Program-made: the position numbers and the translations under genes
The notes under the pieces: generated by a model
Databases searched by the model: none
What the model was told of the DNA's origin: nothing
The model's input: only the letters and a program-made list of their open reading frames with translations
Origin: Formosa sp.
GTDB lineage: Bacteria; Bacteroidota; Bacteroidia; Flavobacteriales; Flavobacteriaceae
Length of the DNA: 64,000 bases
Direction: 5' to 3'
Assembly (NCBI GenBank): GCA_018673215.1
Contig: JABHDE010000037.1
Coordinates: 1 to 64,000 of the forward strand
Part shown: one piece after another, positions 1 through 11,361 of the stretch
Numbering within the stretch: the stretch's first letter is position 1
Layout: each line of letters begins with the position of its first letter

Positions 1-1930
1 CAAAATCGATAGTGATCCGTGCTTTATTTGGCGATTTACCGCCTTCTTGTCCTCTAGAGGGGTCAGACGTGCCTTCTCCAACTTGTCCAATAACAGAAGT
101 TACCAGAAAGTTTTTGCCATTAACCTCATATTTTTTCAAATAATCTTCTATATCTTTTTCGATTTCCATAGAAATAAGATTCGTTTCCTCAATGTCCGTT
201 CCAATGGGGTATTCTATAAAAACAAAGACTTGTTTGGCATCTGTATTTGGGAAAAACAATATTTTCGGAGGAAATGTGTACATTAGTAATGCCGCAAGAA
301 CCAATAACCCAAATGTTCCAATAACAATACTTGCAGGCTTTTTACCTTTGAGTGCATAACTTAAAAAGCGTTCATACAGGTTTTCTAACTTTGAAATAAA
401 AGTGGCTTTAGACTCTTTTTTAGGCACCACTTTCATATATACAGAAATTAACATCGGATTGATGATCAGGGCAACGAACAGTGATGAGCTCAATACAATA
501 ATTAAGGTAATTGGAAGCCATTTCATAAATTCACCCATAATGCCTTCCCATAAAATCAAAGGTAAAAATGCGGCTAAGGTTGTGGCGGTCGATGCAATAA
601 TTGGCATCGCTACTTCGCCAACACCAAGTTTAGCAGCTTTAATTCTTGGGTAGCCTTCGTCCATCAATCGATAGACATTTTCGACCACCACAATACCGTT
701 ATCCACCAACATTCCAAGAGCAATCACTAAAGAAAACAATACCATTGTATTAAGGGTGACCCCCATAAAACTCAATATGGAAAACGATAAAAACATCGAT
801 AGTGGAATGGCAATTCCAACAAACAAAGCATTTCTGAAACCCAAAAAGAAGTAGAGCACCGCAACCACTAGAATCACTCCTAAAATAATGCTGTTCTCAA
901 GATCGGAAACCATAGTGCGTGTGTCGTTGGACTGATCGTTTGTTTTAGAAATAATTAAATTTTGTGGGAAGACGTTTGTAGCAGCTTCTTCTAAAATTTC
1001 ATCAATTTTTTCGGAGGCTTCAAGAAGGTTCTGCCCCCCTCGTTTCTTAACATCCAGCATTACTACGGGCTGCATATATTCGCGAGCAAAACTCTCTTTT
1101 TCTTGTTCTTTAAAATTGACCTCGGCAATGTCTCTTAGATACACGATATTGCCTTTTTCTTGTTTAATGATAATATCTCTAACGGCTAAAGGATCATTAA
1201 ATTCCCCTAAGATTCGAACGGTTCTTCTGATGCCATTTTCTAAAATATCACCTCCAGAAACACTCATATTTTCAAAAGAAACAGCGTTTTCAATATCGTT
1301 GAAACTAATTTTTGAAGCTTCCATTTTGTATAAATCGACTGCAATTTCAAGTTCCTTTTCTTGAACCCCCCGAATGTCAACACTTGAGATTTCACTAAGC
1401 TCTTCTATTTCATCTTCTAAATATTCCGCATATTCTTTAAGTTGATCCATCGAAAATTCGCCGGACAAGTTAATATTCATAATTGGAATTCGCTCGCTAA
1501 AATTCATTTCTGAAACACTCGGCTCAGAGGGTAAATCTTTAGGGAAATCCGGGTCAGCCATCGCAACATCGACTTTGTCTTTCACTTTTTGAAGGGCTTC
1601 TGCTGGCGTAAAATCAAAACTAAATTCCACTACAATACTAGAGTACCCCTGAATGGAATTAGACGTGATTTTATCTACCCCTGTAATTGAATTTATTTCT
1701 TTTTCCAACCGTTTGGTAATGAGTTTTTCAACGTCTTTTTCAGAGTTCCCAGGGTAGGGAGTGGCAACATAGATTTGTGGAATAATAATTTCTGGAAAAT
1801 TTTCACGCGCCATTCCCATATACGAAAGTAATCCACTCAATACAATGATAAAAGTAATAACAGAAACGGTCATGCGATTTGATATCGCCCATGAAGAAAG
1901 TTTAAATTCTTTTATTTTTTTTGTGCTCAT
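1..1930 (-). CDS. RND efflux transporter permease, AcrB/MexB-like (partial, N-terminal part, runs off window start)
   Basis: Minus-strand reading frame open from the cat at 1928-1930 to the window edge; translation begins MSTKKIKEFKLSSWAISNRMTVSV.., typical of RND permeases; followed by MFP and TolC genes on the same strand. Confidence 0.9.
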   Translation of the reverse strand, partial: MSTKKIKEFKLSSWAISNRMTVSVITFIIVLSGLLSYMGMARENFPEIIIPQIYVATPYPGNSEKDVEKLITKRLEKEINSITGVDKITSNSIQGYSSIVVEFSFDFTPAEALQKVKDKVDVAMADPDFPKDLPSEPSVSEMNFSERIPIMNINLSGEFSMDQLKEYAEYLEDEIEELSEISSVDIRGVQEKELEIAVDLYKMEASKISFNDIENAVSFENMSVSGGDILENGIRRTVRILGEFNDPLAVRDIIIKQEKGNIVYLRDIAEVNFKEQEKESFAREYMQPVVMLDVKKRGGQNLLEASEKIDEILEEAATNVFPQNLIISKTNDQSNDTRTMVSDLENSIILGVILVVAVLYFFLGFRNALFVGIAIPLSMFLSFSILSFMGVTLNTMVLFSLVIALGMLVDNGIVVVENVYRLMDEGYPRIKAAKLGVGEVAMPIIASTATTLAAFLPLILWEGIMGEFMKWLPITLIIVLSSSLFVALIINPMLISVYMKVVPKKESKATFISKLENLYERFLSYALKGKKPASIVIGTFGLLVLAALLMYTFPPKILFFPNTDAKQVFVFIEYPIGTDIEETNLISMEIEKDIEDYLKKYEVNGKNFLVTSVIGQVGEGTSDPSRGQEGGKSPNKARITIDF

Positions 1931-1933
1931 AGT

Positions 1934-3094
1934 TTATTGTTGTACAAGAGTTACATCTTCGTTATTATTGACAAGTCGTGCGCCTTTGTCTACTAAAATA
2001 GAATTAGAAACAAGTCCGTCAGAGATGTACGATTGGTTGTCGTAATTCATTGCTTCTTTCACATACGTCTTTACAACTTTGTAGTTGTTTTCTTTTGGTT
2101 CAAGGGTGTAAACAAAGGTTTTATTATCTCGATCCTTTTGGACAAGACGGGACGGGACTACAATACCGTTCGCTTTAAAGTCATTTATTTTAAGGTTCGC
2201 TAGCAAATTCGCTTTTAACTCATTGTTAGAGTTTTTTAGATCTATGCGCGTTTTAAAACTTCGATTGTTGGGGTTGATAAAATTACCAACTTGAGATATT
2301 TTTGCTTTGGTGTTTAGATCTATTGAACTAAAACTCAAGAGTACTTCTGTTCCTTTTTTGATTGATTTTAAATAGGTCTCAGTAACGTCACTTTCGACGT
2401 AAACAGTATTTAAATTCACCAACCTTAAGAAGGGTGTTTGTGGAGAAGTGAGTTCTCCAATTTTGGCAAAAACTTGATCTATATTTCCTGAAAATGGAGC
2501 TATTATTTTCATTTTTCTTGCTTGTGCTCTCAAACTTTTTAAATTGTTTTCTAAACTTTCCTTTTGGGCTTTTGCTTGCAGGTACTGAATTTCACTTCCA
2601 ATGTTCTGATCCCAAAGTCTAGCTTGACGCTCAAAAGTTGTGGTTGCCAAAGATAGTTGGGTTTTTAATTGTAAAACAGAATTATCAATAACATCACTAT
2701 CCAACGTCGCCAGGATTTGTCCTTTTGTAACATTTTGCCCTTCTTTAACTAAGATCGCTGTGACCGTGCCTCCTATTTCAGCACGAAGATCGATGCTTTG
2801 ATCGGCCTTTACAGTTCCCTGTACTTCTATGTAATGATTAAAATCTTTGATCTCTGCATTAAGTGACGTCACCGTCATTATTTTTTTTAGAGTATCTAAT
2901 TCAGAAATAGCCTTTTCAACATCTTTTAGTTCTGTACCTATTCGGCTCATTTGCTTTATGAGTGCTGCCTTTTTTGTTTTCAGTTCGGTCAGGGATTGAG
3001 ATTCTTTGTCCGAAGTATTACAGGAAAGTATAAGGGATAAAATCAATAGTAAAAGTGTATTTTTCATAAGGGTAGTATTAAGATGGAATTTCAT
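1934..3094 (-). CDS. RND efflux periplasmic adaptor (HlyD/MFP family), lipoprotein
   Basis: 386 aa; lipobox-like LILSCN; biotinyl-lipoyl-like segment (DLRAEIGGTVTAILVKEGQNVTKGQILATLD). Confidence 0.93.
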   Translation of the reverse strand: MKFHLNTTLMKNTLLLLILSLILSCNTSDKESQSLTELKTKKAALIKQMSRIGTELKDVEKAISELDTLKKIMTVTSLNAEIKDFNHYIEVQGTVKADQSIDLRAEIGGTVTAILVKEGQNVTKGQILATLDSDVIDNSVLQLKTQLSLATTTFERQARLWDQNIGSEIQYLQAKAQKESLENNLKSLRAQARKMKIIAPFSGNIDQVFAKIGELTSPQTPFLRLVNLNTVYVESDVTETYLKSIKKGTEVLLSFSSIDLNTKAKISQVGNFINPNNRSFKTRIDLKNSNNELKANLLANLKINDFKANGIVVPSRLVQKDRDNKTFVYTLEPKENNYKVVKTYVKEAMNYDNQSYISDGLVSNSILVDKGARLVNNNEDVTLVQQ

Positions 3095-3097
3095 TGT

Positions 3098-4438
3098 CTA
3101 ATTTTTAAGAGGGGGGTTGATAAGTACTTCTAAATCAATTCTTTTTATGAGAATATTCAGCATAGACTGTAAATAGTCTTGTTGTGCAGTGTATAATTGA
3201 CGTTGTGCTTGTGAAAGATCGAAACTTGTAGTCAGTCCTTCAAAAAATTTAACTTCATTTTTTTGTGCAATCTGCCCTGAAAGTTCAAGGGCCTCTTTTT
3301 TAATGTCAAGATCTTCAACGGCAAATTCGTAGTCACTTTTTGCACGAGCTATTTCTAATTTAATCTTTTCTGAAGTTTCCTTTAAAAGGGACTTAGATTT
3401 CTCTAAATTGAGGCGGGCTTTTTTGGTAGATGCGCTGCGTCCAAGAGAGCTAAAAATGGGGATGTCCATTGAGACACCAAACAGAGAAGATCCAAACCAA
3501 TCTTGAGAACTATCTAAAAAATCGAATTGATTATTATTTCCAGAATAACTGCCGTTTAAGAATGCATTAATACGAGGTAATGCTTTACTTTTTTCTAATT
3601 TCAACAGGAGTTCTTTCCCTTTTAAATCATTGAACGCAATTTTATAATCCACTACGTTTTCTACTTCAAGAATCGATTCTAAGGGCGTAAGAGAGGTGTA
3701 CATTGCGATCAGTTGATCCAAGCCATTTGTAAGTTCTACAGCAGTATCTAAATCCAATCCAAGGGTGTTATTAAACATTTGATATGCAATTTTTTTTAAG
3801 CGTTTTACATAACTTTGATTGCTTTTTAAACTAGCCAAGGTGAGTTGTAATTGCTGCACACTTTCTTGTTCGACCAAACCATTTTCGTAAACTTTTGTAA
3901 GATCTCTAACATTGTTTTCTAACAAGCTAATATTTGAATTTACAATCTTTAGGTTTTCTTCAGCAAGCAATACGTTTCCATAGGTGTAAGCGACCATTTT
4001 ACGAAGTTCAATTTCTGTTTTTTCTTTCGCATTTTCTGAAATCTCAAGGTATACTTTAGCTGCCTGTAAGCCTACCAAATACGACCCATCAAATATTTTC
4101 TGAGAAATCGTAACCGTTCCATTCATTGTTTGTTTTGTTCCAAAAGTAATTTCAGAAAACTGACCTGGACTTCCTCCAAAGAATTCTGCAGGGATCAACG
4201 ATATTTGTTGTTTCAACCAGTTGTTATAGGTGATTCCTGCTTTAATTTGAGGCAATCCAGTGGATGTTGTTTCCCATTTTTGGAGTTTGGAAATTTCTAC
4301 ATCACGGGCGGCATTTTTGCTCAAAGAATTATTTTGAAGCGCAAAATCAACGGCTTCTTTTAATGAAAATCGCGACATCTCTTGTTGAGAAAATACCGAT
4401 GTAGTTATTAGTAAAAAGAGTATAAATTTAGGAAGCAT
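3098..4438 (-). CDS. TolC family outer membrane efflux protein
   Basis: 446 aa; signal peptide, OEP repeat architecture, operonic with MFP/RND. Confidence 0.92.
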   Translation of the reverse strand: MLPKFILFLLITTSVFSQQEMSRFSLKEAVDFALQNNSLSKNAARDVEISKLQKWETTSTGLPQIKAGITYNNWLKQQISLIPAEFFGGSPGQFSEITFGTKQTMNGTVTISQKIFDGSYLVGLQAAKVYLEISENAKEKTEIELRKMVAYTYGNVLLAEENLKIVNSNISLLENNVRDLTKVYENGLVEQESVQQLQLTLASLKSNQSYVKRLKKIAYQMFNNTLGLDLDTAVELTNGLDQLIAMYTSLTPLESILEVENVVDYKIAFNDLKGKELLLKLEKSKALPRINAFLNGSYSGNNNQFDFLDSSQDWFGSSLFGVSMDIPIFSSLGRSASTKKARLNLEKSKSLLKETSEKIKLEIARAKSDYEFAVEDLDIKKEALELSGQIAQKNEVKFFEGLTTSFDLSQAQRQLYTAQQDYLQSMLNILIKRIDLEVLINPPLKN

Positions 4439-5045
4439 TTGGCGTAAGATTTGATTGTATATAATTATTCAGCAGATTTAATCCTGATTTGGTAACAATG
4501 GCTCGTAAATGGTATTCGAGGTAACTTTCAAAAAGATAGTTTTTATCAAAAAGTTGTTCTGGGAAAACACTAATATCCCGAATAGCAGTCATCCCATTAA
4601 AATACAACCTCGATATAAAATTAATATCAATATCAGGTCTAAACAATCCAGTATCCATTCCCATTTTTAGACTGTTCTCAACAGATGAGTGCATCTTTTC
4701 AAATTGTTTAATTTTTAGACGCTCAAAAATTTGAGGGTAATATTTTTTAAGTTGATACTGTGGTGAAACACGTTCATTTTTGAAGTAATTCATCACAAAC
4801 ATTTTGATGTCATACAGTTCTTCAATAGGGTTGATTGAGGCTGCATTAATTCTGTCAATTCCATCAGAAATATGATCTAGAATAGAAAAAGTAACCACCT
4901 CTACAAGCTCTGTTTTGTTAGCAAAATGGGCGTAAATTGTCTTTTTCGAAATTCCCATAGCATTTGCAATGTCATCCATTGTGACGCTTTTGAATCCGAA
5001 GGATAAAAATAACTCTTCTGCTTTTGATATAATGTTTTCTCTCAT
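4428..5045 (-). CDS. TetR/AcrR family transcriptional regulator
   Basis: N-terminal HTH ISKAEELFLSFGFKSVTMDDIANAMGISKKTIYAHFANKTELV; start set at the internal ATG (5043-5045) instead of 5084; overlaps tolC start by 11 nt. Confidence 0.9.
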   Translation of the reverse strand: MRENIISKAEELFLSFGFKSVTMDDIANAMGISKKTIYAHFANKTELVEVVTFSILDHISDGIDRINAASINPIEELYDIKMFVMNYFKNERVSPQYQLKKYYPQIFERLKIKQFEKMHSSVENSLKMGMDTGLFRPDIDINFISRLYFNGMTAIRDISVFPEQLFDKNYLFESYLEYHLRAIVTKSGLNLLNNYIQSNLTPNAS

Positions 5046-5131
5046 AATTGTCTGCAAACCTACAACAGGAAACTTAAAAAACAATTTAAGTTTCCAAAGT
5101 TTTACAAAGATTTAACATTTATTAGTTTCTC

Positions 5132-5166
5132 TTTGTAACTTAGTTTTAGGAATTCACTTATTTTTG
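5132..5166 (+). promoter_or_regulatory. Bacteroidota-type promoter (TTTG-N23-TATTTTTG) for the polyprenyl synthetase
   Basis: TTTG 5132-5135 and TATTTTTG 5159-5166 directly before ATG at 5171. Confidence 0.5.
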
Positions 5167-5170
5167 TCTT

Positions 5171-6145
5171 ATGAAAGCCATTGAAACATACCAAAAACAA
5201 TTTTTAGCATATTTAGAAAATTACAAATCGGTCCGAGAGCCTAAAAACCTTTACCAACCCATTGAGTATATTCTAAATTTAGGCGGAAAGCGTTTACGCC
5301 CTGTTTTGACCCTTATGACAGCAGAGTGCTTTGAAGGGAATGTTAATAATGCCCTAGACGCTGCCTTGGCAGTAGAGGTTTTTCATAACTTCTCACTCAT
5401 TCATGATGATATTATGGACGCTGCTCCGCTGCGTCGTGGTCATCAAACTGTGCACGAAAAGTGGGATTTAAATACCGGAATTTTATCGGGGGATGCAATG
5501 CTTATTATGGCTTATCAACTTTTTGAAAACTATCCACCAGACGTTTTTCAAAAGCTAGCCATACTTTTTAGTAAAACCGCTTTAGAAGTTTGTGAGGGCC
5601 AACAATATGACATTGATTTTGAAACGCGTGATACTGTTTCAATTTCAGAGTATCTTAAAATGATTGAATACAAAACAGCAGTATTAGTTGGCGCTGCGAT
5701 GAAAATGGGCGCTATTATTGCCAACGCATCAGTAGAGGACCAAGACAGAAGTTATGAATTTGGAAAAAATTTAGGAATTGCTTTTCAATTACAAGACGAT
5801 TACTTAGATGTTTTTGGCGATCCAGATACATTTGGAAAACAAGTTGGGGGCGATATTATAGAAAATAAAAAAACCTTCTTATACTTAAAGGCTTTAGAAT
5901 TTTCATCAGAATCGGACCAACAAAAATTGAAAGACTTGTTCAGCACAGAAGATACCGACTCAAAAAATAAAGTAGAGGTTGTTAAGCAGATCTTTAATGC
6001 TTCAGGATCCTCTGAGGCGACTAAAAAGGCGATTACCTACTATACCAAAACAGCCTTTGAGGTTTTAAAAACCATGAATATTTCAGAAAAAAAGAAACAA
6101 ACTCTTTCAAACTTTGGAACGCAACTTATGACTCGAGACGTTTAA
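5171..6145 (+). CDS. Polyprenyl synthetase family protein
   Basis: GGKRLRP, first Asp-rich motif LIHDDIMD and second motif FQLQDDYLDVFGD. Confidence 0.95.
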   Translation: MKAIETYQKQFLAYLENYKSVREPKNLYQPIEYILNLGGKRLRPVLTLMTAECFEGNVNNALDAALAVEVFHNFSLIHDDIMDAAPLRRGHQTVHEKWDLNTGILSGDAMLIMAYQLFENYPPDVFQKLAILFSKTALEVCEGQQYDIDFETRDTVSISEYLKMIEYKTAVLVGAAMKMGAIIANASVEDQDRSYEFGKNLGIAFQLQDDYLDVFGDPDTFGKQVGGDIIENKKTFLYLKALEFSSESDQQKLKDLFSTEDTDSKNKVEVVKQIFNASGSSEATKKAITYYTKTAFEVLKTMNISEKKKQTLSNFGTQLMTRDV

Positions 6146-6201
6146 AATCGTTGCTTTTGTTCGATAATATTTAATATCTTCATATTTATATCATTTTCAT
6201 A

Positions 6202-6230
6202 TTTGATATCCCTGAAAAATCGTATTTTTG
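6202..6230 (+). promoter_or_regulatory. Bacteroidota-type promoter (TTTG-N17-TATTTTTG) for sucAB
   Basis: TTTG 6202-6205, TATTTTTG 6223-6230, ATG at 6270. Confidence 0.45.
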
Positions 6231-6269
6231 ACCTATATTTTTCTAAAGAAAAAATAGAATAACAAATTC

Positions 6270-9038
6270 ATGGATAAGTATTCTTTTTTAAACGCCGCCC
6301 ATACCGCCTATTTTGCGGATTTATACGAACAATATCAACAAGATCCTGATAGTGTGGAACCCAGCTGGAAAGCTTTTTTTCAAGGCTATGATTTTGGAAG
6401 CGATAACTACGGAGTTTCAGGTGAAATTGTAGAAGGTGTAGACACTCAAATTCCCGAGCATGTCCAAAAAGAATTCCAAGTTGTTAAACTTATCGATGAT
6501 TACCGTACTCGTGGACATTTATTTACCAAAACGAACCCTGTCAGAGATCGCAGAAAATACACACCTTCTTTAGAGTTAAGCAATTTTGGACTGTCGTCCG
6601 CAGACTTAGATACCGTTTTTAATGCAGGTGATATTATTGGGATTGGGCCTCAAAGCTTGCGTGAGATTCAAAAGCATCTGGAAGCTATTTATTGCGATGC
6701 AATCGGCGTAGAATACATGTACATCCGAAGACCAAATGAGCGTCAATGGATTCAAGATAAACTTAACAATAATGATAATCACGGTAATTTCACGCCGAAT
6801 CAAAAAAAACACATCCTCAAAAAACTAAACGAAGCGGTTTCGTTTGAAACCTTTTTGCATACAAAGTATGTGGGTCAAAAACGGTTTTCTCTGGAAGGAA
6901 ACGAATCTTTAATTCCTGCCGTGGATGCGCTTATCGAAAAAGCGGCTGCCTATGGGGTCAAAGAATTTGTCATGGGCATGGCCCACCGAGGTCGTTTGAG
7001 TACATTGACCAATATTTTTGGCAAATCGGCCAGTGATATTTTTAGTGAATTTGACGGTAAAGATTATGAAGAAGAAGTTTTTGATGGCGATGTGAAATAC
7101 CACCTTGGTTGGACAAGTGATCGATTGACAGATAATGGCAATCGAATCAACTTAAGTATTGCACCCAACCCTTCTCACTTAGAAACCGTAGGGGCAGTTG
7201 TTGAAGGAATCACAAGAGCCAAACAAGACAAGCTCAACCCTGAAGATGCCAGCAAAGTGTTGCCTATTGTGGTACACGGAGATGCTGCTATCGCAGGTCA
7301 AGGACTTGTTTATGAAGTCGTTCAAATGGCACAGTTAGATGGCTATAAAACCAATGGAACCATTCATATCGTGGTCAATAACCAAATTGGATTTACCACA
7401 AATTATCTCGATGCACGTTCCTCTACCTATTGTACAGATGTTGCAAAAGTGACCCTGTCTCCGGTATTACATGTCAATGCTGATGATGCCGAAGCTGTAG
7501 TGCACTCGATTTTATTTGCCTTAGATTTTAGAATGCAGTTTAAGCGGGATGTATTTATTGATTTATTAGGCTATCGAAAATATGGTCATAACGAAGGAGA
7601 TGAACCGCGTTTTACACAACCGAAGCTCTATAAAGCCATTGCAAGTCATAACAACCCGCGCAATATTTATGCACAAAAATTAATGGATGAAGGCATTATT
7701 GATTCCAATTATGTTTCAAAGCTTGAGCAAGATTATAAAGCTTCTTTAGAAACGGAATTAGTTACCTCCCGAAAAGAAGATAAAACCGTTATTACCCCAT
7801 TTATGCAAGAGGCTTGGAGTAAATTTCCTAGAGCCAATTCTCATAAAATGAATGTATCAATAGATACCACATACCCTAAAGAAAAACTTGTTACACTCGC
7901 AAAAGTTATATCCTCACTCCCAGAAGACAAGAAGTTTATACGCAAAATTTCACGTTTGATTGAAGCTCGAAAACAAATGTTTGAGGATGATAAACTCGAT
8001 TGGTCTATGGCCGAACATTTGGCCTATGGTTCGCTTTTAGAAGAAGGTTTTAATGTGCGTATTTCTGGACAGGATGTCGAGCGGGGGACGTTCTCACACC
8101 GACATGCCGTAGTAAAAGTTGAAGACAGTGAAGAAGAAGTGATTCTACTCAAAAATATAAGTCCAAACCAAGGACAATTTAATATTTATAACTCTTTGTT
8201 ATCCGAATATGGAGTTGTTGGATTTGACTATGGCTATGCCATGGCAAGCCCAAACACCCTTACTATCTGGGAAGCTCAATTTGGGGATTTCAGTAATGGC
8301 GCCCAAATTATGATTGACCAATACATATCATGTGGAGAAGATAAATGGAAAACACCCAACGGAATTGTAATGTTATTACCGCATGGCTATGAAGGTCAAG
8401 GAGCAGAACATTCCTCAGGACGAATGGAACGTTATCTGCAACTCTGCGCAAAAGACAATATGTTTATTGCCGATTGTACCACACCAGCTAATATGTACCA
8501 TTTATTGAGACGCCAACTCAAAGCTGATTTCAGAAAGCCATTAATTGTATTTACACCTAAAAGTTTATTGCGTCACCCAAAAGTAGTGTCTACGGTTGAT
8601 GAATTTGCTAATGGAAGTTTCCAAATGCTAATTGATGATGCCTCAGCACAAGCAGAAACCATTAAAACCTTGGTTTTTGTAACCGGTAAATTCTATTATG
8701 ATTTATTAGAAGTGCAAGAAAACTTAGGCAGAACCGATGTTGCTCTGGTTCGAATTGAACAACTATTTCCACTTCCAGAAGACGAAATAGAGGCAGTGAT
8801 TTCAAAATATAAAAATACAGAGGACATTGTTTGGGCACAAGAAGAACCAAGAAATATGGGGGCTTACGCCCACATCTTAATGCATATCGACGCTGCTAAG
8901 CATTGGCGTGTGGCTTCAAGACGAAGCTACAGTGCACCCGCGGCTGGAAGTGCCACACGCTCCAAAAAACGACACAAAGAAGTCATAGACTTTGTTTTTG
9001 ATAAAACAAAAGACAACCAAAGAAAAAAACTAAAATAA
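6270..9038 (+). CDS. sucA: 2-oxoglutarate dehydrogenase E1 component
   Basis: 922 aa; conserved E1o segments ([55 protein letters not shown]). Confidence 0.97.
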   Translation: MDKYSFLNAAHTAYFADLYEQYQQDPDSVEPSWKAFFQGYDFGSDNYGVSGEIVEGVDTQIPEHVQKEFQVVKLIDDYRTRGHLFTKTNPVRDRRKYTPSLELSNFGLSSADLDTVFNAGDIIGIGPQSLREIQKHLEAIYCDAIGVEYMYIRRPNERQWIQDKLNNNDNHGNFTPNQKKHILKKLNEAVSFETFLHTKYVGQKRFSLEGNESLIPAVDALIEKAAAYGVKEFVMGMAHRGRLSTLTNIFGKSASDIFSEFDGKDYEEEVFDGDVKYHLGWTSDRLTDNGNRINLSIAPNPSHLETVGAVVEGITRAKQDKLNPEDASKVLPIVVHGDAAIAGQGLVYEVVQMAQLDGYKTNGTIHIVVNNQIGFTTNYLDARSSTYCTDVAKVTLSPVLHVNADDAEAVVHSILFALDFRMQFKRDVFIDLLGYRKYGHNEGDEPRFTQPKLYKAIASHNNPRNIYAQKLMDEGIIDSNYVSKLEQDYKASLETELVTSRKEDKTVITPFMQEAWSKFPRANSHKMNVSIDTTYPKEKLVTLAKVISSLPEDKKFIRKISRLIEARKQMFEDDKLDWSMAEHLAYGSLLEEGFNVRISGQDVERGTFSHRHAVVKVEDSEEEVILLKNISPNQGQFNIYNSLLSEYGVVGFDYGYAMASPNTLTIWEAQFGDFSNGAQIMIDQYISCGEDKWKTPNGIVMLLPHGYEGQGAEHSSGRMERYLQLCAKDNMFIADCTTPANMYHLLRRQLKADFRKPLIVFTPKSLLRHPKVVSTVDEFANGSFQMLIDDASAQAETIKTLVFVTGKFYYDLLEVQENLGRTDVALVRIEQLFPLPEDEIEAVISKYKNTEDIVWAQEEPRNMGAYAHILMHIDAAKHWRVASRRSYSAPAAGSATRSKKRHKEVIDFVFDKTKDNQRKKLK

Positions 9039-9045
9039 ACACACA

Positions 9046-10257
9046 ATGATTTTAGAAATGAAAGTGCCCTCACCAGGCGAATCCATCACAGAAGTAGAAA
9101 TTGCAGAATGGTTAGTTCAAGAAGGGGATTATGTAGAAAAAGACCAAGCTATTGCGGAGGTTGATAGCGATAAAGCAACCTTAGAGTTGCCAGCAGAAGC
9201 GAGTGGAACCGTCACCTTTAAAGCGGAAGTAGGCGATGCTGTTGAGGTAGGAGCTGTGGTGTGTTTGATTGACACCAGTGCTGCTAAACCAGAAGTGGGC
9301 GATGCACCTAAAGCGACTGTTGCCACACCAGAAGTTGTTTCAACGCCAAAAGTTGAAGCCGTAGCAAATACATCTTATGCCACAGGATCTGCAAGCCCTG
9401 CAGCTAAAAAAATACTGTCTGAAAAAGGCATTGAAGCCAACGCAATTACAGGCACCGGAAAAGATGGACGCATCACAAAAGAAGATGCTGTTAAGGCCGT
9501 TCCATCAATGGGACAACAAATAAACGTAGAAGGACGTGGTGTGTCACGTTCTAAACTTTCTATGTTACGTCGAAAAGTAGCAGAACGTTTGGTGACTGCC
9601 AAAAACGAAACGGCTATGTTAACGACGTTTAACGAAGTTGATATGTCTCCAATTTTCGAATTGAGAAAACAATACAAAGAAACCTTTAAAGAAAAGCACG
9701 ATGTTGGACTTGGGTTTATGAGTTTCTTTACGCTCGCCGTGGTGCGTGCCTTAAAATTATTCCCTTCGGTCAATTCTATGATCGATGGAAAAGAAATGAT
9801 TTCATACGATTTTTGTGATATCAGTATTGCTGTTTCTGGTCCTAAAGGACTCATGGTTCCTGTGATTCGCAATGCAGAAGACTTATCGTTCCGTGGCGTA
9901 GAAGCAGAGGTGAAACGTTTGGCCATTCGGGCTCGTGATGGGCAAATCACCGTCGATGAAATGACAGGTGGAACCTTTACCATTTCTAATGGAGGGGTTT
10001 TTGGAAGCATGCTTTCAACACCAATTATCAACCCACCACAAAGTGCCATTCTTGGAATGCATAATATTGTCGAACGTCCAGTCGCCATTGATGGGAAGGT
10101 AGAAATTCGTCCGATTATGTACGTTGCCTTGTCTTATGACCATAGAATCATTGATGGTAGAGAATCGGTTGGGTTCCTAGTCGCGGTGAAAGAAGCGCTC
10201 GAAAATCCACAAGAATTTTTGATGAATGAAGATGTTAAAAAGGCGTTAGAGCTTTAA
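9046..10257 (+). CDS. sucB: 2-oxoglutarate dehydrogenase E2, dihydrolipoyllysine-residue succinyltransferase
   Basis: Lipoyl domain ([13 protein letters not shown]), E3-binding segment, catalytic [13 protein letters not shown]. Confidence 0.97.
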   Translation: MILEMKVPSPGESITEVEIAEWLVQEGDYVEKDQAIAEVDSDKATLELPAEASGTVTFKAEVGDAVEVGAVVCLIDTSAAKPEVGDAPKATVATPEVVSTPKVEAVANTSYATGSASPAAKKILSEKGIEANAITGTGKDGRITKEDAVKAVPSMGQQINVEGRGVSRSKLSMLRRKVAERLVTAKNETAMLTTFNEVDMSPIFELRKQYKETFKEKHDVGLGFMSFFTLAVVRALKLFPSVNSMIDGKEMISYDFCDISIAVSGPKGLMVPVIRNAEDLSFRGVEAEVKRLAIRARDGQITVDEMTGGTFTISNGGVFGSMLSTPIINPPQSAILGMHNIVERPVAIDGKVEIRPIMYVALSYDHRIIDGRESVGFLVAVKEALENPQEFLMNEDVKKALEL

Positions 10258-10310
10258 AGTTAGTAAGTACGAGCAAAAGATGCTGCTCTAACGGGGAGGC
10301 ACTTTATTCT

Positions 10311-11201
10311 TTATCTCAATCCATTTATATCATACTGTGACACAAAGTTCCAAACGATTTCAGATGCGTTCTGGCCTTGATATGTTGTGCTAAACCAAAC
10401 ATGCTCTCCTCCAATGTATTTATAATGCTCAACAGAAACGGAACTATCTCCCTGATCATAAACATAATATTCAATTGACATCCCTCCACTATTGTCAGTG
10501 CTTACAGTTGGGACTGTAATCGTATTATTGAAATTAATCCAATGGTCTAAAGTACTTTGTGTAGAGCTCCAATCACTGTTCCCGTTATAGGGGAGAACAA
10601 CGTCAGAGGTTCCATGAAGATGTACTATTGGTATGGGACGACTTGTTTGACCTATACAATCTAACATTACTCCAGAAACAGATGCTACTGCAGCAACTAA
10701 ATTACTTTTATAATTTGCAAGCCCATATGCCATCATACCACCATTTGAATATCCAGCACCATAAATTCTCTCCATATCAATATTATATTGAGATGAAATT
10801 TCATTAATAATAGATTCAACAAATCCTAAATCATCCGCATTACTCTTATTGTCCCCTCCCGTTGGACAAGCATTCCAGTGAGAAGAACCTTCTAAACAAC
10901 TTCCTTGCGGGTAAACTAAAATAAAAGTGTCAGATTCCGCAACAGCACGCATGTCAGCATCATTCATGAATTCGCTTGCATTGCCCCCAAAACCATGGAA
11001 ATTAAATAATACTGGAACTGGAGATGCACTGTCATAAGAGTTGGGTACATACAAAACATATTCTCTATTTATGCCATCATGAACAATTGATTGGGGATTA
11101 TTATTTGTATAACAGGACTCTGAATGTTCTTTGACATCATCTTTTTTACAACTGCTAAGAATTGATAGTAAAATAGTAAATAGTAAAATAGATTTTTTCA
11201 T
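10311..11201 (-). CDS. PHB depolymerase/LpqC-family esterase, lipoprotein
   Basis: Lipobox LLSILSSCKK; NFHGFGG, nucleophile elbow GYSNGGMMAY, HLHGTSD, C-terminal GGEHVW. Confidence 0.85.
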   Translation of the reverse strand: MKKSILLFTILLSILSSCKKDDVKEHSESCYTNNNPQSIVHDGINREYVLYVPNSYDSASPVPVLFNFHGFGGNASEFMNDADMRAVAESDTFILVYPQGSCLEGSSHWNACPTGGDNKSNADDLGFVESIINEISSQYNIDMERIYGAGYSNGGMMAYGLANYKSNLVAAVASVSGVMLDCIGQTSRPIPIVHLHGTSDVVLPYNGNSDWSSTQSTLDHWINFNNTITVPTVSTDNSGGMSIEYYVYDQGDSSVSVEHYKYIGGEHVWFSTTYQGQNASEIVWNFVSQYDINGLR

Positions 11202-11256
11202 TGTACAGTATCTTTAATTTTTTTAAACGCCTATTTCTTTTAGTTATTGTGTATAA

Positions 11257-11288
11257 CCCCCTGCTGGTGCAAGCATCTTGCTTGTGCC
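11257..11288 (-). repeat. REP-like hairpin element, copy 1
   Basis: Minus strand ggcacaagcaagatgcttgcaccagcaggggg; stem caagca/tgcttg with loop aga; aligns over its full length with the copy at 11362-11392. Confidence 0.7.
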
Positions 11289-11361
11289 GAAAACAATCTA
11301 ATACTATTCATATACTCGTATTATATATTTTCTATTCATTTTTTTTCTTCTTACTCTTGCT

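Noticed and set aside
6606-6812. Antisense ORFs in sucA (also 6909-7103 and 8662-8850)
   Set aside because: Short, no motifs, opposite a clear coding sequence.
9375-10088. 237-aa minus-strand ORF opposite sucB
   Set aside because: Antisense to a highly conserved enzyme; composition reflects the complement of sucB codons and shows no recognisable motif.
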